The notes under the pieces were generated by a model. It saw only the letters and a program-made list of their open reading frames with translations, was not told the origin of the DNA and ran no database searches. The position numbers and the translations under genes were made by a program. This document shows positions 9,170 to 16,074 of a stretch of DNA of 64,000 bases, in pieces (positions within the stretch are counted from its first letter, which is position 1; each line of letters begins with the position of its first letter). Source of the stretch: Mycobacterium sp. 852014-50255_SCH5639931 (GTDB lineage Bacteria > Actinomycetota > Actinomycetes > Mycobacteriales > Mycobacteriaceae); assembly GCF_001665605.1 (NCBI RefSeq), contig NZ_LZSV01000011.1, positions 186,001-250,000 of the forward strand, written 5' to 3'.

Positions 9170-9583
9170 ATGGCCACCTTCGAGCGCCCGATGCCGGTCA
9201 AAACCCCTACCAGTGCCCCGTTTTGGGACGCGCTGGCGCAGCACCGGATCGTCATTCAGTACTCGCCCTCGCTGGGAAGCTACGTGTTCTACCCACGGGT
9301 GCGGGCGCCGCGCACGCTCGCGGACGATCTGGAATGGCGAGAGATCTCCGGCATGGGAACGTTGTATTCCTTCACCGTGGCGCGCCGGCCGGTAAGCCCG
9401 CACTTCGCCGACGCCGTGCCCCAGCTGCTGGCCATCGTCGAATGGGACGAGGGGCCAAGGTTTTCCACCGAGATGGTCAACGTCGACCCCGCCGACCTGC
9501 GGGTGGGGATGCGGGTGAAGCCGGTGTTCTTCGACTACCCCGAACACGACGTCACGATGCTGCGGTACGCGCCCGCCGACTGA
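9170..9583 (+). CDS. DUF35/OB-fold protein lacking the zinc ribbon, pair 1
   Basis: OB-fold acyl-CoA-associated protein of 137 residues, the expected partner of the upstream thiolase-like protein. The C-terminal OB-fold motifs are clear (GMGTLYSFTVARRPVSPHF, QLLAIVEWDEGPRF, LRVGMRVKPVFFDY). The N-terminal rubredoxin-like ribbon, normally four cysteines, reads IQYSPSLGSYVFYPRVRAP here with no Cys, so it cannot bind zinc. The second copy at 14991 keeps all four. In Ltp2-ChsH2 systems this domain anchors the thiolase active site. ATG 6 nt after the previous stop indicates one operon. Confidence 0.86.
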   Translation: MATFERPMPVKTPTSAPFWDALAQHRIVIQYSPSLGSYVFYPRVRAPRTLADDLEWREISGMGTLYSFTVARRPVSPHFADAVPQLLAIVEWDEGPRFSTEMVNVDPADLRVGMRVKPVFFDYPEHDVTMLRYAPAD

Positions 9584-9624
9584 TCCTCGCGCGCGAAAGT
9601 GCGGCCAGCCGCACACCCCGCGGC

Positions 9625-9641
9625 AGCGACTATTAGTCGCT
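9625..9641. promoter_or_regulatory. 17-bp palindrome upstream of the amidohydrolase
   Basis: AGCGACTATTAGTCGCT is a perfect inverted repeat (8-bp arms around one T) in the 213-bp gap between the DUF35 and amidohydrolase genes. The half-site TAGTCGCTAC (9634-9643) recurs as TAGTCACTAC at 9769-9778, next to the -10 region of the putative promoter. It is probably an operator; the nearby PadR is one possible binder, but nothing in the sequence links them. Confidence 0.6.
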
Positions 9642-9739
9642 ACTTTGCCAACGGCAGGGCGCAAAGCGACAGCGTCCCCGACAACGACCCGATATTGCGA
9701 TACAACCCTTTATCCGCGGCCGCGAACTGGCGAGCGCGG

Positions 9740-9767
9740 TTGACACTGTGATCGGCGCCATTATCTA
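9740..9767 (+). promoter_or_regulatory. putative housekeeping-type promoter for the amidohydrolase operon
   Basis: TTGACA (9740-9745), a 16-bp spacer and TATCTA (9762-9767) resemble a SigA promoter; the amidohydrolase ATG is at 9797. A second copy of the palindrome half-site overlaps the downstream edge. This suggests the downstream genes can be transcribed separately from the dehydrogenase. Confidence 0.45.
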
Positions 9768-9796
9768 CTAGTCACTACGGCGGCGAGGAGTTCGGC

Positions 9797-11149
9797 ATGA
9801 ACAAGGACGATCTGATCCTGATCAGCGTGGACGATCACATCGCCGAGCCCGCGGACATGTTCGACGCGCACGTCCCCGCGAAATACAAGGACCGTGCCCC
9901 CCGGGTGGTCATCGAACCCGACGGCATCCAGCAGTGGTATTACGGCGAGGTCCGCGGGCGAAACATGGGCCTCAACGCCGTGGCGGGAAAGCCGCGGGAG
10001 ATGTACAACATCGACGCCTCCCGCTACGACGAGATGCGGCCCGGGTGCTTCAACGTCGACGAGCGGATCCGCGACATGAACGCCGGCGGTCAGCTGGCCG
10101 GCCTGAACTTCCCCAACTTCACCGGGTTCTCCGGGCAGGTCCTCAACCAGGGTCCCGACCGCGAGGTCAACCTGGTGATGATCAAGGCCTACAACGACTG
10201 GCACGTCGACGAGTGGTGCGCGGCCTACCCGGGCCGCTTCATTCCCTGCGGCATCCTGCCGCTGTTCGACGTGGCCGAGGCGGCCAAGGAAGTCGACCGG
10301 CTCGCTAAGAAGGGCTGCCACGCGGTGACGTTCTCGGAGAATCCAGAGGCGTTGCAAATGCCCAGTATTCACACCAAATACTGGTATCCGCTATTCGAGG
10401 CGGTCTGTGAGAACAAGACGGTGCTGTGCACGCACGTCGGCTCCGCATCGCGCTCTCCGCAGGTGTCGACGGATGCCCCGCCCAGTGTGCAGATGACGGC
10501 GTCGTCCATGATGAGCATGTTCACCTTCACCGAGCTGATCTGGGCCGAGTTCTGGGCCGACTTCCCGCAGCTGAAGTTCTCCCTCACCGAGGGTGACGTC
10601 GGCTGGATACCGTACTTCCTGTGGCGGGCCGAGCACGTCTACAACCGCCACTCGGGGTGGACGCTGGCCAAGTTCCCGCCCGGTTACAGCGGACCGGCCG
10701 ACGTGTTCAAGCGGCACTTCTACACGTGCTTCATCAGCGACAAGGTCGGCGTGCGCAACATGGACTGGTTCAACGAGGACATGCTGTGCTGGGAGTCGGA
10801 CTTTCCCCACTCCGACAGCAACTGGCCGTTCGCGCCGGAGGACGTCATCGCGACCATGGGGCATCTCGACGACTCGGTGATCGACAAGATCACCCACGAA
10901 AACGCCATGGCCGCCTACTCATTCGATCCGTTCCGGCACGTCCCCAAGGAACACGCCCGCGCCGGGTATCTGCGCGCCCAGGCGACCGACGTCGACGTCG
11001 TGACGCATGTGGGGCGCCAGGCGAGCCAGCGTGACCGCGACGCGTGGACCCGGATGACCCAGTTCGCGCTGCAGGCGCAGGTGACGGCGGAAGCTTCTGA
11101 TATTTCCCGGCGATCCGCCGGGTTCCGGGCCACCACCCTGGGCAACTGA
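9797..11149 (+). CDS. amidohydrolase family 2 (metal-dependent TIM barrel) protein
   Basis: TIM-barrel hydrolase or decarboxylase of the amidohydrolase-2 group, 450 residues. The metal-site pattern is visible as SVDDHIAEP (residues 10-18, where HxH is often degenerate in this family), TVLCTHVGS near 213-221 and WESDFPHSDSNWP near 332-344. The family includes aminocarboxymuconate-semialdehyde decarboxylase and many actinobacterial steroid or aromatic catabolic genes. A C-C bond hydrolase or decarboxylase in the local pathway is inferred; the substrate is unknown. GAGGAG lies about 7 nt before the ATG. The CoA-transferase gene begins 2 bases after the stop. Confidence 0.87.
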   Translation: MNKDDLILISVDDHIAEPADMFDAHVPAKYKDRAPRVVIEPDGIQQWYYGEVRGRNMGLNAVAGKPREMYNIDASRYDEMRPGCFNVDERIRDMNAGGQLAGLNFPNFTGFSGQVLNQGPDREVNLVMIKAYNDWHVDEWCAAYPGRFIPCGILPLFDVAEAAKEVDRLAKKGCHAVTFSENPEALQMPSIHTKYWYPLFEAVCENKTVLCTHVGSASRSPQVSTDAPPSVQMTASSMMSMFTFTELIWAEFWADFPQLKFSLTEGDVGWIPYFLWRAEHVYNRHSGWTLAKFPPGYSGPADVFKRHFYTCFISDKVGVRNMDWFNEDMLCWESDFPHSDSNWPFAPEDVIATMGHLDDSVIDKITHENAMAAYSFDPFRHVPKEHARAGYLRAQATDVDVVTHVGRQASQRDRDAWTRMTQFALQAQVTAEASDISRRSAGFRATTLGN

Positions 11150-11151
11150 AC

Positions 11152-13485
11152 GTGTCACCCCGAGCGCCGTTCGCGGGCTGGCGCGTGCTGGAGTTGTCCA
11201 ACGGAATCGCGGTGTCCTACTGCGGCAAGATGTTCGCCGACGCCGGCGCCGAGGTGGTGAAAATCGAATCGCCGGAAGGCGATTCCCTACGCGCGCGGTC
11301 GGCCGGCGGGCCACCCGGCGCGCTGTTCGGCTATCTGGCCGCGGGCAAGAAGTCGGTGACCAAAAGCCGGCAGGCGGAGATCTCCGCGCTGCTGGCCGGC
11401 GCCGACATCGTGCTCACCGACCTGACCGACGGGTGGGCCCTCGACGAGATCGGTTCGGTTACCGGCCCTTCGACCGTGGTGGTCGCCGTGACGCCGTTCG
11501 GCACGACGGGCCCCTACGTCGACGATCGATTGGTCGCCAACGAGTTCATCCTGCAGGCCCTGTGTGGCTCGACCGCCGGCCGCGGCTGGCCGGAGGACGA
11601 GCCGGTGCAGGCCGGCGGTCAACTCGGTGAGTGGTTGGCGGGCACCTTCGCGGCCGCGGTCGCCGCGGCGACCGCGCGGCATGCCGCGCGTAGTGGCCGC
11701 GGGGAGGTGATCGACGTGTCGACGTACGAGGCGATGGTGGTCGCGATGGGTGGCCTGTCCGCCATGTCGGCCAGCGTGCTGGGCGCGGATTCCCTGCTGG
11801 GACGGCGCAGTTTGGAACTGCCGTCGATCGTTCCCACGGCCGACGGCATGGTCGGGTTCTGCACCATCACCGCGCAGCAGTTCCAGGACTTCCTGGTGCT
11901 GATCGATCGCGCCGATCTCCTCGACGACGCCGAGCTGGCGTCGTTCGACGGCCGCGTCGCCCGCCGCGACGAGTTCGTCGGCATGGTCACGCAGTGGACC
12001 CAGTCCCGCACCACGCAGGAGATCGTCGACCTCGCGGTCGCTTTCCGAATCCCGGTCGCCCCCATCGCCACACCCGAGATGTTGCCCACCATCGACCATT
12101 TCGTGCAGCGCGGCGTGTTCGCCGAGTCCGATGCGGGCGTGTTGCGGCCCAGGGTGCCATATCGCAGCGACGCGATGGCGACCAGGCCGCCCGGGCGGGC
12201 GCCGCTGCTCGGTGCGAACGACGGCGGCGTTCACTGGCCGCCACGGCCTGCCCCGCCCCCGGGGGCCGACAACGACGCGCTCCCGCTGGCCGACACGCGG
12301 ATCACCGATTTCACCGCCTTCTGGGCGGGGCCGGTCGCCACCCAACTGCTGGGCGCCCTGGGTGCCGACGTGATCAAAGTCGAGGGTGTCCGCCGGCCCG
12401 ACGGGATGCGGTTCTCCGCCGGGCGCCCACCCAGCTGGGACCAATGGTGGGAGTGGGGTCCGGTCTTCCTGTGCAGCAACAGCAACAAGCGCGGCGTCAG
12501 CGTCGAGCTCAGCACCGACGCGGGACGGGCCGTCGCGCTGGAGCTCATCGCCGCAAGTGATCTCGTCGTCGAGAACTTCTCGCCCCGGGTGATGACGAAC
12601 TTCGGTTTGGGCTGGGATGCCGTGCGCGCGGCCAACCCTCGCGCCGTGATGGTGCGGATGCCCGCATTCGGTCTCGACGGGCCGTGGCGCGACCGGGTGG
12701 GTTTCGCCCAGACGATGGAGCAGGCCACCGGCATGGCGTGGATGACCGGACACGCCGACGGCCCTCCGGTGATTCCCCGCGGTGTGTGCGACCCGATCGC
12801 GGGCCTGCACGCGGCCTTCGCCGCCGTGGCGGCACTGGTGGTGCGCGACCGCGACGGAACCGGGATGCACGTCGAATCGACGATGGTCGAGGCGGCGCTG
12901 AACGTGGCCGCCGAAATGCTGGTGGAGTACTCCTGTAACGGAATTGAGATGCGCCGCAACGGGAATCGAGGCCCCGGCGCCAGGCCCCAGGGGGTTTACC
13001 GCTGCCGGGGGGAGGACGACTGGGTGGCGCTGGCCGCGGTGGACGACGCCGCCCGCGCGTCCCTGGCCAGGCTGCTGGTGCAACCGGATCTTCGCGCCGG
13101 TGACTGGCTGGAGCACCCGGACGAAATCGACAAGCTGATCTCTGACTGGACGGCGGGCCGGTCGGTGGCCGAAGCGGTCGAGGCGCTGCGCGGCGCCGGA
13201 GTGGCCGCGGCGCGCGTCACGCCGGCCCCGGACCTCCTGCGCGACCCGCACCTGCATGCGCGCGGTTTTTGGGAAACCGTCGACCACCCGGTCGCCGGTT
13301 CTTTCCTGTGCACCGGAATGCCGTTCGCGTTCCTCGGTCGGCCGCGGCGCTGGATCCGCCGGGTGCCGCCCCTGTACGGCCAGCACACCGGCGAGGTCCT
13401 GACGGACCTGCTGGGGCGGAGCGCAGAAGAGTTGTCCGCGTTGCGGCAGTCGGGGGCCATCAGCGCGCGGCCGGCGGGCCTCTGA
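11152..13485 (+). CDS. fused two-domain CaiB/BaiF-type CoA-transferase
   Basis: Class III CoA-transferase or racemase of 777 residues, about twice the family length. The first unit (about 1-375) opens with WRVLELSNGIAVSYCGKMFADAGAEVVKIE, the second (about 380-777) with ITDFTAFWAGPVATQLLGALGADVIKVE. The loop after the central helices reads GRGEVIDVSTYEA in the first half and GTGMHVESTMVEA in the second, so the IDxS aspartate is replaced by Glu in the second half and only one site may work. It probably activates a substrate by moving CoA between acids, or epimerises a 2-methylacyl-CoA. GTG start; the next gene begins 1 base after the stop. Confidence 0.88.
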   Translation: MSPRAPFAGWRVLELSNGIAVSYCGKMFADAGAEVVKIESPEGDSLRARSAGGPPGALFGYLAAGKKSVTKSRQAEISALLAGADIVLTDLTDGWALDEIGSVTGPSTVVVAVTPFGTTGPYVDDRLVANEFILQALCGSTAGRGWPEDEPVQAGGQLGEWLAGTFAAAVAAATARHAARSGRGEVIDVSTYEAMVVAMGGLSAMSASVLGADSLLGRRSLELPSIVPTADGMVGFCTITAQQFQDFLVLIDRADLLDDAELASFDGRVARRDEFVGMVTQWTQSRTTQEIVDLAVAFRIPVAPIATPEMLPTIDHFVQRGVFAESDAGVLRPRVPYRSDAMATRPPGRAPLLGANDGGVHWPPRPAPPPGADNDALPLADTRITDFTAFWAGPVATQLLGALGADVIKVEGVRRPDGMRFSAGRPPSWDQWWEWGPVFLCSNSNKRGVSVELSTDAGRAVALELIAASDLVVENFSPRVMTNFGLGWDAVRAANPRAVMVRMPAFGLDGPWRDRVGFAQTMEQATGMAWMTGHADGPPVIPRGVCDPIAGLHAAFAAVAALVVRDRDGTGMHVESTMVEAALNVAAEMLVEYSCNGIEMRRNGNRGPGARPQGVYRCRGEDDWVALAAVDDAARASLARLLVQPDLRAGDWLEHPDEIDKLISDWTAGRSVAEAVEALRGAGVAAARVTPAPDLLRDPHLHARGFWETVDHPVAGSFLCTGMPFAFLGRPRRWIRRVPPLYGQHTGEVLTDLLGRSAEELSALRQSGAISARPAGL

Positions 13486-13486
13486 C

Positions 13487-13816
13487 ATGGCGGTCACCCT
13501 CTGCGTGCCGCCCCGACCCGGCGAACTGTGTGCACCGGTGCGGTTTTTGGTGCGCGAGGACTCGGTGGTGATGGAACTGACCGCCCGGCACCGCATCACC
13601 GGCGTCGAATGGGACGAACACGAGCGCGCGGTGGCGATGGTCGTCGAGATCACCGACCCGCAGACGGCGCGTCCGGTGGACGTGCGGATCGATGTGGTCG
13701 ATGCCGGCGCGGCGCCCGCCGACGCGCGAACCACGACGATCGGGACCATCACCCGCGACGGGCGACCGTACGACGTCGTCGGCACCTACCTCGGCGTCGT
13801 GGCGGACGAAAACTAA
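13487..13816 (+). CDS. conserved-looking small protein of unknown function
   Basis: A 109-residue protein I do not recognise. It has no membrane segment, cysteine motif or signal peptide beyond two isolated Cys near the N terminus. Alternating hydrophobic stretches (VRFLVREDSVVMELTARHRI, AVAMVVEITDPQ, VDVRIDVVDAG, TTIGTITRDGRPYDVVGTYLG) suggest a small all-beta domain. It starts one base after the CoA-transferase stop and ends 17 bp before the second thiolase-like gene, so it belongs to the operon. Codon usage matches its neighbours. An accessory or hotdog/barrel-like subunit for the thiolase-DUF35 complex is speculation. Confidence 0.7.
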   Translation: MAVTLCVPPRPGELCAPVRFLVREDSVVMELTARHRITGVEWDEHERAVAMVVEITDPQTARPVDVRIDVVDAGAAPADARTTTIGTITRDGRPYDVVGTYLGVVADEN

Positions 13817-13833
13817 CGCGAAGGATCACGGAA

Positions 13834-14994
13834 GTGGCAGGCACAACACGCACCGCGGCGATTGTCGGCGTGCACAACACCCGGCAGGGCCGCCGCCTGG
13901 ACGGCGAGACCTCACGCAGCCTGGCACTGGCGGCCATCCGTGGCGCACTCGACGACGCGTGCCTGCGCCTCGAAGACGTCGACGGGATCAGCGCGGGGCC
14001 ACTGTCCACCGCGCTCATCTACGACCTCCGCCTCGGCCCGGCCTGGCAGGGCCTCGCCTTCGGCGTCGGCATGATCACCGAGGCTGTCACCGCCATCGAA
14101 CACGGCATGGCGGACGTGGTGGTGCTGGTGGCCGCCCAGGCCGGCGAGTACCGCGACCACGAGGCCACGGCGCCCTGGACCCGGCCCGAGAACGAATTCG
14201 TCGCGCCGTGGGGCATGTTCACCACCGCCGAGTTCGCGCTCATCGCGCGCCGGCACATGCACACCTACGGCACGACGCGCGAACAACTCTCGATCGTGGC
14301 CGCGACCATCCGCAACAACGGATCGCGCAATCCCGAAGCCGTCTACTACCGACGCGGACCCTTCGCGCCCGACGACATCACCGCATCCCGGCCCATCGCC
14401 GACCCGTTTCACCTCCTCGACTGCGCCACCACCTCCGAAGGCGGATGTGCACTGGTCGTGGCCAACGTCGAAAAGACCGATCGCGCAAGCCAACCCATCT
14501 ACGTGCTGGGCAGCGGCGCCGACTTCCACGGCCCGTCCTACCAGCACCCGCCGGCGTGGGACCTCACCGGGCGACGCGACCGACATGTAAACGGTGTGGT
14601 CGGCAGGCGTGCGGCCGAGCGCGCGTTCGACCACGCCGGGCTGCGGCCCGCCGATGTCGACGTGCTGGAACTCTACGATCCGTTCTCCTTCGAAATCATC
14701 CGCCAGCTCGAGGCTTTCGGGTTCTGCGGCGAGGGCGAGGGCGGACCGTTCGTCGCCGACGGCCACATCGCCATCGACGGCAGCCACCCCATCACGACCG
14801 ATGGAGGAACCATGTCGTTCAGCCACGCGGGCTCCAATCCGCAGATGATGCAGCGGGCCGTCCGCGCCGTCCAGCAGCTACGCGGCCAGGCGGGCGAGCT
14901 TCAGGTTCCCGACGCGCACATCGCGTTGTGCAGCAACGGGGGAGCGGGGGCCTTGTTCACCACACTGCTGATTCTGGGAGACGAACCGCTGTGA
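13834..14994 (+). CDS. thiolase-like lipid-transfer (Ltp) protein, pair 2
   Basis: Second thiolase-fold protein of the block, 386 residues from a GTG with AAGGA 8 nt ahead; the longer reading to 13528 overlaps the 109-residue gene in another frame and is rejected. The catalytic-cysteine region reads LGPAWQGLAFGVGMITEA (about residues 67-84) with no Cys. The C-terminal TMSFSHAGSNPQMMQ keeps a histidine, and HIALCSNGGAGALFTTLLIL closes the domain. It is diverged from pair 1, so not a recent duplicate. Its stop overlaps the DUF35 start by 4 bases, the tight coupling expected of a two-subunit enzyme, here inferred to be an Ltp-type lyase. Confidence 0.87.
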   Translation: MAGTTRTAAIVGVHNTRQGRRLDGETSRSLALAAIRGALDDACLRLEDVDGISAGPLSTALIYDLRLGPAWQGLAFGVGMITEAVTAIEHGMADVVVLVAAQAGEYRDHEATAPWTRPENEFVAPWGMFTTAEFALIARRHMHTYGTTREQLSIVAATIRNNGSRNPEAVYYRRGPFAPDDITASRPIADPFHLLDCATTSEGGCALVVANVEKTDRASQPIYVLGSGADFHGPSYQHPPAWDLTGRRDRHVNGVVGRRAAERAFDHAGLRPADVDVLELYDPFSFEIIRQLEAFGFCGEGEGGPFVADGHIAIDGSHPITTDGGTMSFSHAGSNPQMMQRAVRAVQQLRGQAGELQVPDAHIALCSNGGAGALFTTLLILGDEPL

Positions 14995-15413
14995 CTTCCG
15001 AAGCTTTGCGCCCGCAAACCGGCCCCGTGCCCCACGCGAGTAGCCACCTCAGCGTTCCGTTCTGGGAGGGCTGCCGGTCCGGCGAATTGCGGTATCAGCG
15101 CTGCGAGGCCTGCGGCCTGGCGAACTTCCCGCCGACCGAGCATTGCCGCCAATGCCTTTCGGCGCAGGTGCGTTGGGAGCGCAGCGCCGGACAGGGCGAC
15201 ATCTACAGCTGGACGGTGGTTCACCGTCCGGTGACTGCGGAATTCGAACCGCCCTACGCGCCTGCGATCGTCACGCTGGACGAGGGCTACCAGATGTTGA
15301 CCAACGTCGTCGGGGTAGCCCCGGAGGATTTGCGGATCGGCATGCGCGTGCGGGTGCAGTTCCACGCCGTCGGGCCCGACGTCATGCTGCCGTACTTCAC
15401 CGGCCAGAAGTAG
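14991..15413 (+). CDS. DUF35 zinc-ribbon/OB-fold protein, pair 2
   Basis: Acyl-CoA-associated OB-fold protein of 140 residues. The N-terminal rubredoxin-like zinc ribbon is intact (RCEACG and HCRQC, about residues 37-57), followed by the OB-fold motifs GQGDIYSWTVVHRPV and LRIGMRVRVQFHAVGPDV. The GTG start overlaps the thiolase-like stop as GTGA. By analogy with ChsH2 partners of Ltp2 it probably stabilises the thiolase-like subunit and contributes to CoA-ester binding. In contrast to the copy at 9170, zinc binding is expected. Confidence 0.9.
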   Translation: MTSEALRPQTGPVPHASSHLSVPFWEGCRSGELRYQRCEACGLANFPPTEHCRQCLSAQVRWERSAGQGDIYSWTVVHRPVTAEFEPPYAPAIVTLDEGYQMLTNVVGVAPEDLRIGMRVRVQFHAVGPDVMLPYFTGQK

Positions 15414-15420
15414 GCCAGTC

Positions 15421-16074
15421 GTGAGCCCCCGGCGCACCAGCAACGGCCTCCCGGTAACCGCCTACCTCGTGCTGGGTGTGCTGGCCGCCAATGACGAGCA
15501 GCTCACCGCCGGCGAGATCAAAATGCGCGCCGAGTTGTCGGTGGGCCACTTCTACTGGTCTCCGTCGGTCAGTCACGTACGGCGCGAGCTGAACCGCTTG
15601 TTGGCTCGCGGCATGGTGAGCGAAATCGGCGCCCAATCCGGCAAGCGGGCGATCACGCTCTACGAGACCACCGATGCCGGGCTCGACGCACTACGCCGGT
15701 GGGTGCAGCACTTCCCGGGCGAGGACCAGGTCGTCATCAAGCACCCCGTCATCCTCAGAACCTGGCTCGCCCGTGGCGAGGACCCCGAACACATCGTCGA
15801 CACGTTGGACCGGCACCTCGAGGCGACCCGGGCGCGGCTGGACGAGGCGTTGTGGTCGCGGCAGCGGTCGCGTGAACTCGGCATCAGCGACGACCCGGAC
15901 CAGCGCTTCTCGTTGGCGGTGCTGGACTACGCGATCCGCGGCTTGTATGCGGAGATCTCCAACATCGCGCAGTTGCGTGACGAGATCGCCGCCGGCACAA
16001 CGCGGGATCCGGTCAGGCGGGTGCGACGGTCGAAGGGCCAGATCCGCCGGCGGGTGTCGGGGAGTCAGAGGTAG
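15421..16074 (+). CDS. PadR family transcriptional regulator
   Basis: Winged-helix regulator of 217 residues in the PadR group. The N-terminal domain (about 8-85) has LPVTAYLVLGVLAANDEQLTAGEI, WSPSVSHVRRELNRLLARGMVSEI and the wing KRAITLYETTDAG. The C-terminal helical dimerisation region covers about 95-190. GTG start 7 bp after the DUF35 stop, so it is probably co-transcribed as the last gene of the block. PadR proteins often sense phenolic or lipophilic ligands; control of its own cluster is inferred. Its last 62 bases overlap the convergent acyl-CoA ligase, and the basic tail (VRRVRRSKGQIRRR) is encoded there. Confidence 0.88.
   Translation: MSPRRTSNGLPVTAYLVLGVLAANDEQLTAGEIKMRAELSVGHFYWSPSVSHVRRELNRLLARGMVSEIGAQSGKRAITLYETTDAGLDALRRWVQHFPGEDQVVIKHPVILRTWLARGEDPEHIVDTLDRHLEATRARLDEALWSRQRSRELGISDDPDQRFSLAVLDYAIRGLYAEISNIAQLRDEIAAGTTRDPVRRVRRSKGQIRRRVSGSQR

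Noticed and set aside
11287..13785. 832-residue open frame on the minus strand
   Set aside because: Antisense to the well-supported fused CoA-transferase; low-complexity composition and no recognisable motif.
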